From assembly GCA_963965975.1 (NCBI GenBank), contig OZ014411.1, positions 1,118,501 through 1,182,500 on the forward strand: 64,000 nucleotides of DNA, read 5' to 3'. Below, piece by piece: positions 33,599 to 47,340 of the stretch. The stretch comes from Xestospongia bergquistia. Lineage: Eukaryota; Porifera; Demospongiae; Haplosclerida; Petrosiidae. A program made the position numbers and the translations under genes. Every line of letters begins with the position of its first letter. Within the stretch, counting starts at the first letter, position 1. A model generated the notes under the pieces. The model saw nothing but the letters and a program-made list of their open reading frames with translations, was not told where the DNA came from and made no database searches.

Positions 33599-34156
33599 CC
33601 TTGTGAAGAGGAATTAAGAGCTTTTTTTAATATTTACTACATATGTGTTGATTTTAATAACATCTGAATTCAGTTTTCTCAGTTTTTATTGGCATTACCT
33701 TTGATGAGGACAATGTTCTAGCTGTAATTAAATAAAATTATACTACTGTCTTTTCTCTTATTGTTTTTAATCAGTCGTGTTGATTTGTTATTAAGCTAGT
33801 ATAGAGGTCACATGTACTGTATGGATGATATAATATTGTTAAATCCATACTATGTTCAGTTATTAATATATTGTAAAATATTTTAATTTGTGTGAGGACT
33901 GACTGACTGTGTTTACCCTATTTCTTTGGAAGTATACTGCTTTTAACATTTGTATCAAAGACAATGCTTTCAGATGCCGTTATTTCTGAACTAACAGTTA
34001 AGTATGGAGCAGAAAGTCATATCAATGATCATTGTGATGAATTCTTCCCTCATAATTAAGGAAGGTAACAACAGTCTACATCTACTACCATATGTCAACA
34101 GAGTCAGACAACCATGACATAATTGCTGCTCATCCTAATGCACTTGGTTCTAACTT
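33599..34156. other. M5 3' flank
   Basis: The first 80 bases match the M11 3' flank (TGTGAAGAGGAA). The rest is unique AT-rich sequence with fragment F5 at its end. No intact gene is seen. Confidence 0.6.
33960..34156 (+). pseudogene. F5: divergent exon 1 fragment
   Basis: Weak but continuous similarity to exon 1 from the GFFPPNS block through VNIYYNTST and THP, with stops and indels. It is more diverged than the other fragments. It ends abruptly where kinase copy C begins in intron 6, so a duplication breakpoint lies at about 34157. Confidence 0.6.
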
Positions 34157-36736
34157 GACATTTGACACTTCTCACATATCTACTCTTAATGACATTTCTA
34201 GAGGTTTTCAAGTGTTTTGATAGTCTATTTTATATCAATATATTCACATTCATTGTTTGTTAAAAAGATCATACCTTATATGTAACCAAACATAACTAGT
34301 ACATGTATTGACATTGAATGGATTGAAGATACCACAGCTGAGAGAGATACTAACTTTAGTGTATTATTGTAATGTCTGAAATGACATAGTCATATCCAGG
34401 AATGTGATGTTATCATAATATAGTACATTGTATTATAACATCATGTAATGTGATGTGATGTCACTTGACATCATGTGTTGTTTAATTGTCTGTTATATAA
34501 AATCTTGTGATGTCATATGAAACACAGTAATCTTGTACATGTACAGAATATTATAATGACTGAGATTGAGATGATGTATTTTAATACACTTCAACATTGG
34601 AGTAGAGCAAGTATCCTGAATGTAAAGAATTGTTTCATTTTTTGTGATCTATTTATAGCTATTATGGGGTTAGTGAGAGATAGCTAGACAACGGAATGCT
34701 GTATTTCAGATACAGTGTCTTGTGATGTAAGAGAAGTCTGAAGGTTCCTTATGTCACAGGATGCTACTGTATATGTGATATAATGGCTGTTGTGTATTTG
34801 TGGCTTGATACCACAAAAGTTATAGTGATGTCATGATCCAGTGACTACTGATGTCAGCACTGTATCTGTTAAGATGTCAATTTATTAAGTATAACTGCCT
34901 TGTCAGTACTTTAAACTTTTATGGTATCATGTGACAAACTATTTGGTGACTGCATTGGTTATTGATACTCCCGTTATTAGTAATCTAATTATGTTTTATT
35001 ATTTTAGGCCTTGGGTTGTCTCTTATACAAGATATGTTTCTTTGACACTCCATTTGGTGAGCAAACATTAGCTATAATGAGAGGGACTTTCTCATTTCCG
35101 GAAACTGCCTCGGCCTACTCTCCACATCTACTGAATTTAATAAGTAAGATGAATCTATGCATGATGGATGGATGAATGGATTGATAAATTGATGGATGAA
35201 TGGTTAAATAGATTGATGGATGGATGAATTAGCATATCACAGCTCATCAATCAACAATATAATAGCAAGTATTTATAAGTACCTATAAATTATTTCACAG
35301 AATATATCCTCAATCCTAATCCTGATGAACGTCCTGATATTTTCCAAGTATCTTGGGTTGCTTTTAAATTGATGGGCAAAGACACTCCAATACTCAATGC
35401 TTTTGTAAGTGTACGAATACATCATATGATCACTAAAGCTGTACAATGGATATAATGATATATGTATGTAGTAAGTGAATAACTTTATTATTATGATATA
35501 CTGGTTCTAAAGCTGTTTACTATTGTACTGATATAATGGATTGTTAATTGTTAAGAACATGTATTTTAATTTTATTTACTTAGGGGTCTCCCATTCCTTC
35601 TCTCCTGGATACACCTGTCCAACTTGTTAAGCCTAAAGTTGTTAAGACTACTTCTCTACAGCCATCAAATGAACTGAAAACTGCAACCAGAACTACCAGT
35701 TCTCCAGCACCTACTAGAACATATACACCACAGTATGTATTATAGTATGTTAGATGATTTGTGACCTCTTCCTCTGTCTAGGCCCTCTCCTAATATTACA
35801 GTGACTTCAATCTCGTCTCGTGCACGCCCTCGTCCTATGTCATCAGTTGGTCCTCCTCCACCAAGTACAACAGAAGCACCAGACTCCCCTTATGTCAGGT
35901 ATTATAGTGAATGTAGAACCACTTACCAAGTATATCTACTTGTTACTTTAATAAACATACTTATTATTGAATCTTACTATCATTATTGTTATTGTGATAG
36001 TCAAGGAGTTTAGACTCTAGTACATTTATATAAGTATGTATTATATTACACTATAGGTCTGTCAGTGCTCAGCCTCGTTCTAGGACACCTCAAGGTACTT
36101 CTAATGTTACACCTTCTCAGTCATCTATGGTAAACCCACGTCCACAAGGCACACAATATATTCTAAGGTAAGGAGATCTTAATAGTATATTCACATACAT
36201 AATGTCACTTTGTAGTTGGACTAAACAATTTAAGTTTGCATATAACATCTTAATAATTGTATTTGTTGGAATTCAATATCTGAAATAATTCTTTAAAGAC
36301 TTCTACGAAAGCTTTAGAAATGTCTTAGTTCCTTGCTAAGATCCAATACATTATTTTTTAAGAAGCTGAGGAGTATTAAGAATGTACATTTAAAATTAAT
36401 GCTTAGATATTTAAAAATTAGGTTGTGGTTAAGATTTCAACATAATACCCTAATTATAAAATGGCTATACATCAAATATTAAAGAACGTTATATTGCTAA
36501 GTTAGGCACTTATAATAGTTACTGTTAAAACATTATCATTGACCAATAAATTTTATTTCAGTTCTGCAGTGGAGTCTACAGAAACCTCTCAACATTCACC
36601 TCAACTCCTCCACCCACGCTCATTTGCTCAGCCCCTTCCACCTCCAGTAACAGACATGTTTGGACACACTCCTTTCTCCGAACGAGATATGTTTGGTGCC
36701 ACACCATTTAACTCAGCTGTGAGACAAGTGACATGA
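34157..36736 (+). pseudogene. truncated kinase copy C (intron 6 to exon 12)
   Basis: Starts inside intron 6, so the N-lobe, catalytic loop and activation segment are missing. The six remaining exons (35008-35143, 35301-35404, 35584-35732, 35782-35898, 36057-36167, 36562-36736) have intact splice sites and reading frames, with the same lengths as in the full gene. That makes copy C the best preserved of the three. It still cannot encode an active kinase, but an upstream promoter could yield a tail-only protein. Confidence 0.85.
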
Positions 36737-37501
36737 ATATCATGTGATTTTAATTGACTCAGTTTATCTAATTTGGCCATTAAAACTCTGTAGTAATACT
36801 TTTTAGCATTTTTCAGTGTATTAATTATTTTCTGCACTATATTATACATTATCTCAGTACATGTATATGTACATGGAGTTGAACTATTTATTATGACCTC
36901 TTTCCAAACGTTGATGTGTTGTTAATTATAATATGACAAGTTCTTTTAATTCACTAAATACAATACATTGTTTTTTTTATATAACTTGTTCCATTATTTG
37001 TATATAATAATAGACATTGTCTATATGTCTGGTCCATACATTGCTATGAATTAAAACTAATTCTTATTGAGAAATAACCTCATATTTGACTTAGAGTTTA
37101 TCTGAAGAAATATTAACTATACACAGAAAAGTATGACTTCCTGTCAGACTTATAGATACAATAATAATTGATAGTGTTTAGTTTTGACTTCACTTTTCTT
37201 GGAGATTACTTAATAGAAATGAAGTACTTAAAGTAGATAGAATTGGTTGGACATACTCCAAAAACTAATGACCTATACAATATATTCAGTGAACTCATAT
37301 TATAAACAGAAAACTGATAACTGAAACTATCAAAGGATAATTAAACCAAAATATAATTTATTATAAAGTCATATAATTACTATAAGTGAGTTAGTTGCAT
37401 AATGTGTGAGATAACTTCCTAACTAAAGTCTTCAGTATTTCACTCCTACATGTATTTATATGTGTCCTTTTAGTAGTGACTCTTATCAGTACTATAGAGC
37501 T
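36737..37501. other. spacer between kinase copy C and M6
   Basis: Near-copy of 12547-13318 (kinase 3' flank and M1 upstream region). No additional gene is seen. Confidence 0.65.
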
Positions 37502-39008
37502 ATGATGAAAATGAAGTTAAATATTCTTTACTTAATTTTATCATGTTTTATTTCCAGTGTTATTGGTATCTCTATCATTAATGATGATAATGGATCTGCT
37601 AACAGTAAAAATAGTTGTGTTACTTCTCTGTATGAACTAGAGGCATCAGTCAAATCTAATCCATTCAATTTAGAGAGTATTGATGATGGATTCTTCCCTC
37701 CTAACAGTGTCATCTCCCTATGGGTAACAGTTAATATCTACTACAATACATCTACTGAGAACCATGATGTTATGACTACTCACCCATACAATGGAGACTT
37801 AAATGATACCTCACCTGATGTTGTTTTTTATTGGTATGCAACAGCACTATTTCTGTCTTTTAAACCAGATATAATTATGAAGTTGAGTGGACTTTCTATT
37901 TTCCTTGAAACCTCAACCAACTGCAGATTTGGAGTGACTAATATTGTCATTGATCCTCTTTGTCAAACTAATATGATTTTACTACAGAAGTTAGTATTGA
38001 AGGTATGACAACAATATTCATTACATAACAGTATCATTATACTTTATTGTATAGCTCCCAAAGTTATTATCATTAGGAGTTCGTGGATATTCTAGTGAAA
38101 ATATAAATGATTCCATTAGTTATATCTTAATAGCAGAAGCTCATCAGTTTATGGGTATAACATTAACTGTCTTAGCTCCACTTATATTATACAAGTTCAT
38201 ACTACCTTCTATTAACACCAAATATTCTGAAGACAGTACAGAGGAAATATCAAGAAATAGTTTATTTTGGGGATTTATACACTCCAGTTCTTTAGGATTA
38301 CTTGTTATGGTTGTATACAATTTCTCTATAATAAGTGCAGTGTCAAAGATTTCATTCTGGTGGCTTGTTTTACCTGTTCCATTACCTCTCATAGTCTTCA
38401 TTATTATAGACATTGTTGTAGTCATTGCCTGCATACAAGTCTTTAAGCAATATAAGAAAAAAATTCATGTTCTTGTCATTGTGATGACATTGTTTGTCCA
38501 GATGATGTCATATCATAGTGGATGGATTATATTACTACTTATTACATATCCTCTTCAAGTGGGAACAGTAATTTTAATGTTATTAAATACTTACATTGCA
38601 TTAGCCTTTTCATTTGCATTTATATTGCAATTGTGGAGAAAAAGACGCAACAAGTCATTGTCAATAAACATTTTGTTCATTGGAGCTTACTTTTTCTGGA
38701 CATTAACATATTTTTTAATTGCCTATTATATAACATTGGCTACATATCAACACGAAGATGGTATTACTAAATTTATACCATCACTTCTACCTGTTGTTTT
38801 TATTGGATTCTGTACTTGGATAGCTAAGAACATCATATTTAAAGTGATTGACTATGACAAGTTAAATTTGTCTGATTACAGCAATGATAAAATATATGAT
38901 TACAAAAGTGAGGAACTACTTGAAGATAATGAGAAAACACCTCTACAATCTGACCACAAATTAATGGCTACAGGAAGAACCAACAAATTAACAGACTCAA
39001 ATGTTTGA
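37502..39008 (+). CDS. array member M6: multi-pass membrane protein, intact, type I
   Basis: Exons 37502-38002 and 38055-39008 join across a 52-base intron to 484 residues, with an alternative upstream ATG at 37460. It is the duplicate of M1 in the second large block and differs by scattered substitutions (for example SVKS for SLKS in the LYELEAS block, and Lys-Ile-His-Val for Lys-Val-His-Phe before a membrane segment). Signal peptide, two ectodomain Cys, NTS and NDTS sites, all hydrophobic segments and the tail are kept. M1 and M6 are both open, which fits retained function. Confidence 0.85.
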
Positions 39009-39882
39009 TCATAGTTTTGAATTTGATTAGTTTTTTTAGAGATTTTTAATAATAATTGTTGACACATATTACATAATAATTATTTCAGCTATAAAATAAG
39101 TCATATGATTATCGTGTTATTATTATTGACTCAGTTTATCCATTATGACTCTAATAATACATTTATTTGGTCTACAGTTAAATCATCTCAATACATGTAT
39201 TTATTATGACCCCTTTCCAAACATTAATGTGGTTTGTTAGTGCAATTAGTAAAGCCATACTTATGCATAATTTAGTTGTTAATTATGGCATTATTAATAC
39301 ATAACATTTTTCTTATTTAACAGCTTCTTGTATGATATTAAGCATGATTCTCTGAATAAATTGTTTCATAACTATAAAGAAGAATCAGAGAAGGAATATA
39401 GGTTTTAACGAGAATGTTCCTGGTGTTGATGTCTCAACTGGTAGAACAATGACCTAAATTGTCAGGCTTGTGAGTATAACATGAACCACATCTGCAAATC
39501 TACTTATCAGCTTTCTTTTTATAAAGTGACCTATTATACATTATTAGTAGTTGAATTATTCTGCTATCAGAAGTCTGTTAGTACAGATTACTTGTTATGA
39601 ACTTAGAACCAGTATTACGTATGTATGAAGTTTATCAAATCATTAGTACTCAGTGTCTAGATCTACTTACGTCAACATATTGGAGTATGTATGAATTAAT
39701 TCAACTAGTAATGTGCATCCTGAGTACACTCTTCAACTTGTAATACCAAAGAAAACACATTGTGAACATAGTTTAACTAATTTATAATTTAAATAAAAAT
39801 AACACAAATAAGTAAATAAAAATTTCAAAAAAATTTAATTTAATGTAAAGATGGCAGTAAAAATGACTCAAACAAGCCCAAA
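39009..39882. other. M6 3' flank
   Basis: Copy of 14825-15712. The zinc-ribbon-like minus frame of the first block is broken by a stop here (near 39440). No gene is seen. Confidence 0.6.
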
Positions 39883-40647
39883 GCATTGTTTGTCCTGTTG
39901 ATATCATATCATAGTGAATGGATTATATTACTACTTATTACATATCCCCATCAAGAATGGGAACAGTAGTTTTAATGTTATTAAATACTTACATTGGTTT
40001 AGCCATTTATATTGCAATTGTGGAGTAAAAGACACAACGAGTCATTGTCAATAAATATTTTGTTTATTGGAGCTTACTTTTTCTAGATATTAACACCTTT
40101 GAGAGAAACATAGCTATAATTTATTAGTTATCTCACTTACATCTTTCAGATGTTTCCGTTAATGGAGGACTTGTTGGAACAACTATAGTAACAAGAGTAT
40201 TTATGTCAGTATAAAAGTAAGAAATTACAAAGCTCTTTATTTTTATGGTACACTTCGTATTTACCTACGTCTGTCCAAGGTCCTAATCTTACTGCAAATA
40301 AATTAAAGGGAACTAATTTAATAGTGTAAGTAGAATCCAGTGTAGCTCCATTGATAATAGCAGTAGTAGTAGGAGCTGGTACAGTAATAGCAGCTTTACT
40401 GCTATCAACATGAAAATGGTATCACTAAATTTATACCATCACCTTTATTTTTTGGTATTTGTACTTGGATAGCTAAGAACATCATATTGAAAGTGATTGA
40501 CTATGACCTGTCTGATTATAGTAATGATAAAATACATGATAACAAAGTGAGGAACTAGTTGATGATAATGAGAAAACACCTCTACAATCTGACTACAAAT
40601 TAATGGCTACAGGAAGAACCAACTAATTAGTAGAATTAAATGTTTGA
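39883..40647 (+). pseudogene. F6: exon 2 fragment with foreign insert (copy of F1)
   Basis: Same structure as F1: a decayed exon 2 segment, an unrelated insert of about 310 bases (about 40096-40407), then the conserved tail to a stop. The insert's minus-strand frame is again open (40206-40409), with a few amino-acid changes relative to F1. Confidence 0.8.
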
Positions 40648-41524
40648 TTTTTGTAGTGAACAGCTTATTAAGATGTTTATATGCTGTTATTTTAATTTAA
40701 TTTTATAGATTTTGTATCTGTTGATAGAAGTTATAAATTTTTGTTGACATGCTGTATTTTTCTTAGCAATCTTGATTAGATTTTAAAGTTGACAACTAGG
40801 TGTGTTCATTTCACATATACATTATTCTCCTTTGTAAACATTATGTAGAGGTCTTCTTTAGTAGACATTGAACATACGTCTACACTAATGTTAGGCACTA
40901 AGCAGTAAACTCAAAGATCGTGTTATTACAAAAATGATGAACATTCCTCCATAGTTGTAGATGTGCTAAGCAATGAGAAACTTGAAATGCAACTAGAGAA
41001 CATTCACAAAAAATAGACAAAGTCTTTTGTAAATCCTGTTAGAGATTTCTAAATAGATATTCAAATGCACTGAAGACAATTGAGCCATTGAAGAATCGGA
41101 TAAACCTTCTGTTCCTGAATGAGGTTAGTATTGGTTATAATAAATATTTTTAACAGCCAAAAAGAAACAAAGGAACCTTATGAGATCATTTACACCGAAA
41201 AAGCACTAAAAAGCTTGAGAGAACTGTTACACTTATTAGTCTTATATGGCATTGTGCTTCTGTTTAAAGTGGGTGTTTGCCCTCCTCCCTCTTAACTCCA
41301 CTGATCAACTACCGGATATCCTGTAGTTCTCCGAAGCAACTTCCGCAGGGGGAGGGGTTGGCTACACGTGACTACTTTCGCAACGCAATTAAATAAACAT
41401 AACGCAGCATCTTGGGTAACACCCAGGGAATCCCCCATTTGCTCAAGGTATTTAAATACATAAGTTACAACTGTGCTTTATTTTTTATACTCTAACAATA
41501 AAAAGAAGTCTTTTTCGTAGCAAT
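40648..41524. other. F6-M7 intergenic region and M7 promoter
   Basis: Copy of 16474-17341, with a less AT-rich 200 bases before M7. No gene is seen. Confidence 0.6.
41426..41435. promoter_or_regulatory. NF-kappaB-type site upstream of M7
   Basis: GGGAATCCCC, ending 89 bases before the M7 ATG. It is identical in sequence and nearly identical in position to the site before M2 and fits GGGRNWYYCC exactly. Confidence 0.45.
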
Positions 41525-43099
41525 ATGACTAACTTCAAATGGATTTTTCAGTTTTTGATACTGTTTGCTGTTAGTACAGTGACAACTTCCAAGATTAGTA
41601 ACACTACAAACAGCACAAACAATAGTAAGTTTTACTGTGCTGATTCCCTTCATGATCTAGAAACGTCACTCAAATCTGATCCACAAAACATAGAAAATAT
41701 TGATGATGGATTTTTGCCACTAAATGGTGGTCTCTCACTGTGGGTGAAAGTCAACATATACTACAATATATCAACTACGAACCACAATGTCACTACTACT
41801 CATCTTAATCCAAGTGTCATGGCTCCAGATTTCATTTTCCAGTGGGTTGCTTCGTCTTTGTTTCTCTATTTTGGACCTGAAGAAATACAGTTACTCAGTG
41901 GAGCATCAATTGGTCACAAGTCTAGAGAGATCAGTATTGTTGTCAATCCTATTTGCAATTCAAATTTACTGGTTCATGTGATTCTTCTAGAAAAATTAGT
42001 TGCTAAGGTATGAAACCACTCTAGCAATTTGCATGAGGTACACTGTTTTTTTTATTTCCCATAGCTTCCAAAATTTTCAACTGAGCCAGAGAACCAATTA
42101 AGAGGATTTTCAGCTTTTTTCCTGAAAGGAAAGCAACGAACAGTTGTTAAGAGATACGAAAATAAGACTGCTAATGTTGAAACAACTATTTTTAGTTCTA
42201 TTCTATTTCTGAATTACTGTTTATCAATTGGCCTGATGTTGCTTACACCTCTGATGTTACTTAAACTTCACATTCTGCCAATTCCACAAAAGATTCTCAA
42301 CGAATCTGGTCAGCTACGAATCTCTCTGTATATAGGGTTTGCTGTTGCCAGTTTATTCTTTTTTGCTCTTGTGATCCATTATGATGCAAATTTGGCACAT
42401 AAATTTTCAAATGATGTTGTATTGCCAGGACTATGGTCAGTTTCAATGTGGAAACTAGTGATACCTGTTCCCATACCATTGATAGTTTTTGCTATTTTGA
42501 ACTGCTTTACAACTATACACACCAGCAACATAAGAGATTTTCCAATTTTATACATACAGACATTCTGTGAAAGGTGTTGTATAAATATCTGTGTGTTATT
42601 TCACATCATTGCAGTTGTATTGATTACACTCTTTTTACAGGTACTTTCATTTCACCTTGGTTGGTTTGTACTAATGCTTATAGCATTTCCATTACAAACT
42701 GGAGCTTTATTTCTAAATTTTGTTGCTATATACTTTGCCCTAGGACTGTTTATCAGTGGTTTTGTTCAAGGACTAATAGCTTGTAGGGCAACAGGCAAAG
42801 CATACGCACAAGAAATGATTGGTGGAAGCTTATTCCTTGTTTCCATTTTTTTCTTCACTTTAGCTTACTATGGCACTATTACATATGCTGGTTTCCATTA
42901 CAGAGATGGTATATCAGCAATGATGCCATCATTAGCTCCATTGCTCCTTGTTGGCTCTTGTACATGGATTGTGAGCAAAACATCTGGTAAACTACCTGGA
43001 TATGACATAAATCCAGACTTACTCCAAGTAAATATCCACCGAAGATTGAGTGGAATTGGTGACTACTATAAAAGGAACTTGAACGACTTACCAGTTTGA
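41525..43099 (+). CDS. array member M7: multi-pass membrane protein, intact, type II
   Basis: Exons 41525-42007 and 42065-43099 join in phase 0 to 505 residues. This is the only intact type II copy. The signal peptide is followed by an Asn/Thr/Ser-rich stretch full of N-glycosylation sites, then CADSLHDLETSLKS, SLWVKVNIYYNIST and a second conserved Cys (NPICNSN). Exon 2 begins with a longer charged segment (about 50 residues) than type I, then 7-8 hydrophobic segments with LSFHLGWFVLMLIAFPLQTG and GSCTWIVSKTSGKL. The tail is short and ends DYYKRNLNDLPV. The architecture matches type I, but identity looks low, so the subfamilies are old. A kappaB-type site is upstream. Confidence 0.85.
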
Positions 43100-43419
43100 T
43101 GAATTTAATATTAATTTTTACTAATTTTATTTGCATTATAATAATTTTGCTATACCTGCACATTACATCAAGTGACATTGCATGATTTTTTCAATATTTT
43201 AAGAAGTCATTCATAAAATAAAAAAAATATTACCTTGTAACTAAATCTGGGAATGATTTTACATAATAAGATGAAATAGGCCATGCTCAGTACAGCCATA
43301 TATAATTATGTGGAAACTTGATGTTATTTATTAGAAATTACCTATAATAAGAGGGACCTTCTTATTATCTATATAACATTGCTTTGCTTACATACCCTCC
43401 TTATCTAAACCAAATCAAA
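43100..43419. other. M7 3' flank
   Basis: Copy of 18914-19232. No gene is seen. Confidence 0.6.
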
Positions 43420-43780
43420 TAAGGTCTTACTCAGCCCCTTCTACCTCCACAACAGACATATTTGGACATATCTCTTTCTCTGAGCAAGATATTTTTGGTG
43501 CCACACCTTTAAACTCAGCTTTTAGACAAGTCACATGAATATTATGTGACTAATTGACTCAGTTTATTTAACTTGACCATTAAAATTCTGTAGTAATACC
43601 TTTTAGCATTTTCAGTGTATTAATTATTTTCTGCACTATATTATACATTATCTCAGTACATATATATGTACATGGAATTGAACTATTTATTATGATTTCT
43701 TTCCAAACATTGATGTGTTGTTAATTATAATATGACAAGTTCTTTTAATTCACTAAATACAATACATTATTTTTAAAACT
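43420..43780 (+). pseudogene. scrap of kinase exon 12 (second copy)
   Basis: Duplicate of 19233-19590: end of the kinase tail including the DIFGATP-like codons, stop codon and 3' flank. No upstream exons. Confidence 0.8.
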
Positions 43781-43905
43781 GAAATTGACAAGATGCTAAC
43801 GTCAATTTAGACACTGCTTCATGGAAATAAATCAATTGACTTTTATATGATATGTGTTGAATGGAGAGAGTATATTCATAGCTATATATATTGCTGTTAT
43901 TTTAT

Positions 43906-43930
43906 GGGGGACTTCCCAGGTAATGCCCCT
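43906..43930. promoter_or_regulatory. NF-kappaB-type motif upstream of F7
   Basis: GGGGGACTTCCCAGGTAATG, as at 19719. This is the right arm of the inverted repeat only. Confidence 0.4.
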
Positions 43931-44034
43931 AGTATTCTGATGTACTTTTCAGTTGTAAAGTTTTTGCTTTTATGAGTATAGTGCTAGTTTATTGAAAAAT
44001 GATGTTCAAACATATTTTCTCAACCTTCACATTC

Positions 44035-45335
44035 ATGCACAATTTTGGTTAGAAAGGAAGATAACACTACTAATAGCACTAATAGTTGTGCCACATTTCT
44101 TTATTAGCTAGAGGCATTACTTAAATCCAATCTGCTCAATATAGCAAGTATTGATGATGGATTCTTACCTCTTAATAGGGTCATATCCCTATGGGTAACT
44201 GTTAATACCTACTACAATACATCTACTGATCATTAGATCATTGATCCATCACCCATACAATTGAGACTTAAATAATGCTACACCTAATTTTGTTTTTCAG
44301 TGGTATGAAACAGTGTTATTTTTGTCTTTTGAAGTAGATATTATTATTACGTTGAGTGGACTTTCTGATATACTTCAAAATTCTACCAGATTTGGAGTGA
44401 CAAGTTAGTTATTGACCCTCTTTGTCAAACTGATGTTATGTTACTCCATAAACTAGTATTAAAGATATGACAAACTGTATATTTTTTGTTGTTACATATT
44501 TATATTTTGTTTCATTGTATAGCTTCCACAGTTTTTAACATTAGGAGTCAACATTTGTGGATACTGAAGTGCAAGTGTGGATGACGCTACTAGTTACATT
44601 AGTTACTGAGGCTCATCAGCTACTCAGTATAATGTTGTCCTATTTAACTCAACTCATACTTTGCAAGTTTATGTCCTTCTGTTGATATTGATAGTTCTGA
44701 AGACAGCACAAAATTTTTTTTACAGAATTCTTAATTTGGGGATTTGTTATTACACCGTAATTACCAGCATTCTAGGATTATTCATCGTAGTTGTATACAA
44801 TTTTCCAATAATTGGTACATTGTTGTAGTTGTTACCTACAAGGTCTTTAAAGAATACTAGAAAAAATCCATATTGTTGTCATTGTGATTACATTGTTTGT
44901 CCAGATGATGTCATATCATAGTGGATGTATTATTTTACTATTTATTACATATCCTCTTCAAGTGGGAACATTAATTTTAATGATGTTAAATATTTATGTT
45001 GCTCTTCTTGCCTTTATTTTTTCATTGATGTTGCAAGGATAGCAAAAATGGTACAACCAAATAAATATTTTGGTTATTGGAGTTTCTTTTTTCAATGCTT
45101 TAGCTGTTTCTTAATTATACTTTATCAATTTTTGGCTAAATATCCACATGAACATAGCATTACTAAATTGATATCATCTCTTCTAGCTTTTCTGTACTTG
45201 GATAGCTAAGAATATTATTTTTAAAGTGATTGACTATGACGAGGAGAATGAAGTCTGTCACAGCAATGAAAATTCATATGACAGCAATAATGAAAATTCA
45301 TATGAAGGTAATGAAAACACACCTCAAAGTCTTAG
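44035..45335 (+). pseudogene. F7: decayed type I copy, longer sister of F2
   Basis: Exon 1 remnant (about 44055-44467) with stops and the same mutated splice donor (ATATGA) as F2, then exon 2 remnant (about 44523-45335) with many frameshifts but recognisable MSYHSGW-like and PLQVGT blocks and a Ser/Asn/Glu tail. F2 lacks 44608-45384. The decay is much heavier than in the single-stop copies, so this locus has been dead since before the block duplication. Confidence 0.8.
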
Positions 45336-45781
45336 TACCAGTCCTTGCAAGAGTAGGTATTCATGAAAAACCACGTTTACTGGTTCCCTAATTAATGGAA
45401 TTGCTATTAACTGGTAAGACTTCACATTTATTTCATATTTCCTTCCCTTTACCACTGTTAAGTACAGTTGGACAACCTGTATATCTTTTGAATTCTTACC
45501 ACTGAATATGGTCGTTACTATAGCCGCATGAAAGACCATAGTAAAACTATGGTCTTTACTGGCAATTTCAAATAGTAAATTAGTAATTATTTTTTTGCAA
45601 TGGCTGACTTATTAGCTCAACCCTAATATACTTTGTAAGTGTCAGGGCATGTTCAGGTTCGCCCTAGTCTGGCTTTGCCACCCCTTCTCTAAGCGAAGGG
45701 GCGACAACTTCAGACTAGGTTTTCCCACAAATATAGGCTAAAGATCTTATGAGTATAGGACTATCTATGCTCAGTCATAAA
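45336..45781. repeat. upstream region of M8 with two conserved hairpins
   Basis: Copy of the M3 upstream region. It holds the perfect AAAGACCATAG hairpin (45531-45557) and the nested GC-rich hairpin (45663-45719), the latter ending about 60 bases before the M8 ATG. No gene is seen. Confidence 0.65.
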
Positions 45782-47340
45782 ATGAAGTTTCAACTATACT
45801 TTTTGGTTTTTATAGCCCAATTCCTTACAATGAGTGTTTCTGCTGTCTCTATCACAAATGGATCAACAAACATCACTAATAATTGTGTCACTTATCTTTA
45901 TGAGCTAGAGTCATCACTCAAATCTAATGCTCTCAACATAGAGAGCATTGAAAATGGATTCTTCCCTCCTAACAGTGTCATCTCCCTATGGGTAACAGTT
46001 AATATCTACTACAATACATCTACTAAGAACCATGATGTTATTAATACTCACCCATACAATGGAGACTTAAATGATACCTCACCTGATGTCGTTCTTTATT
46101 GGTATGGAACAGCACTATTTTTGTCATTTAAACCAGATATACTTATAAAGTTGAGTGGACTGTCTTTTTTTCTTCAAAGTTCATCTAGATTTGGAGAGAC
46201 TAATATTGTTATCGACACTCTTTGTCATACTGATATTATGTTACTGCAAAAGCTAGTATTAAAGGTATAACAAACTGTATTTATTGCATATTTATATTGT
46301 TATATTTCATTGTATAGCTTCCAAAGTTTTCATCATTTGGGGTTAACATTCATGGATATTCTAGTGAAAGTGTAGATGATATTGCTAGTTATGCTAATTT
46401 TTTAATGGTTGGATTAGCTCATCAAGTCTTCAGTGCAACATTGAGTTTCTTAGTTCCATTCATATTGTACACCTTTGTGCATCCTTCTATATATATCAAA
46501 AGTTCTGAAGGCTCCACAAAGAATATTTTATTGACAAGTTTATTTTGGGGACTTGTTTTTTCAAGCACTCTGGGATTACTACTTATAATTATATACAATT
46601 GTACTTTAATTAATGAAGTCTCTAAAAATCCATAATGGTGGCTTTTCTTGCCTGTTCCTGTACCTCTTGCACTTTTCCTTATTCTAGATATTTTTGGGAT
46701 AATTTGCTGCATAAGTGCCTTCAGACAATCTCTTTATAAATGGTTTATTGTTGCTGTCATGATAATAACTATGTTTGTCCGAATGATATCATATCATAGT
46801 GGATGGATTATTTTACTACTTATTACATATCCTCTTCAAGTGGGAACAATTACTTTAATCTTCATAACTTATTACATTGCCATTTCTTTTTCTTTTGCAA
46901 CAGTAGCAGTGCAATGGTTAAAAAGGGTACGCAACCTAAAAATGTCAATTAACATTCTGTACATTGGGACCTATGCTTTCTTCACTTTTACTATATTTAT
47001 AACAATCTACTATTTCTTTTTGGGTAAATATCCACATGAAGATAGTATTGCTAAATTTATACCATCTTTGCTACCGTTTCTTTTCATTGGATTCTGTTCT
47101 TGGATAGCTCAAAATATAATTTTCAAAATGATTAATTATGATGAGGAGTGCCATGTCAGCCACAGCAATGAAAACCCAGAGAACAGCAATACTGAAAATC
47201 CACATGAGAACGAAATTGTAATTGCAATTGAAGATAATGATAATCAAAGCCCACAGAACAGTAATAATGAAGATCAACATGAGAGTGAAATTGTAAATCC
47301 AATAGAAGGTAATAATAATCAAAGCCCACAAGAACAGTAA
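45782..47340 (+). pseudogene. array member M8: type I copy with one stop in exon 2
   Basis: Exons 45782-46264 and 46318-47340, sister of M3. Exon 1 is fully open here (signal peptide, LYELESSLKS, VTVNIYYNTST, NDTS), but exon 2 has TAA at 46633-46635 where M3 has TAT (Tyr), between the second and third hydrophobic segments. The remainder is open. The tail has the same repeat and the same early frameshifted stop as M3. M3 and M8 therefore carry lesions in opposite exons. Confidence 0.85.
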
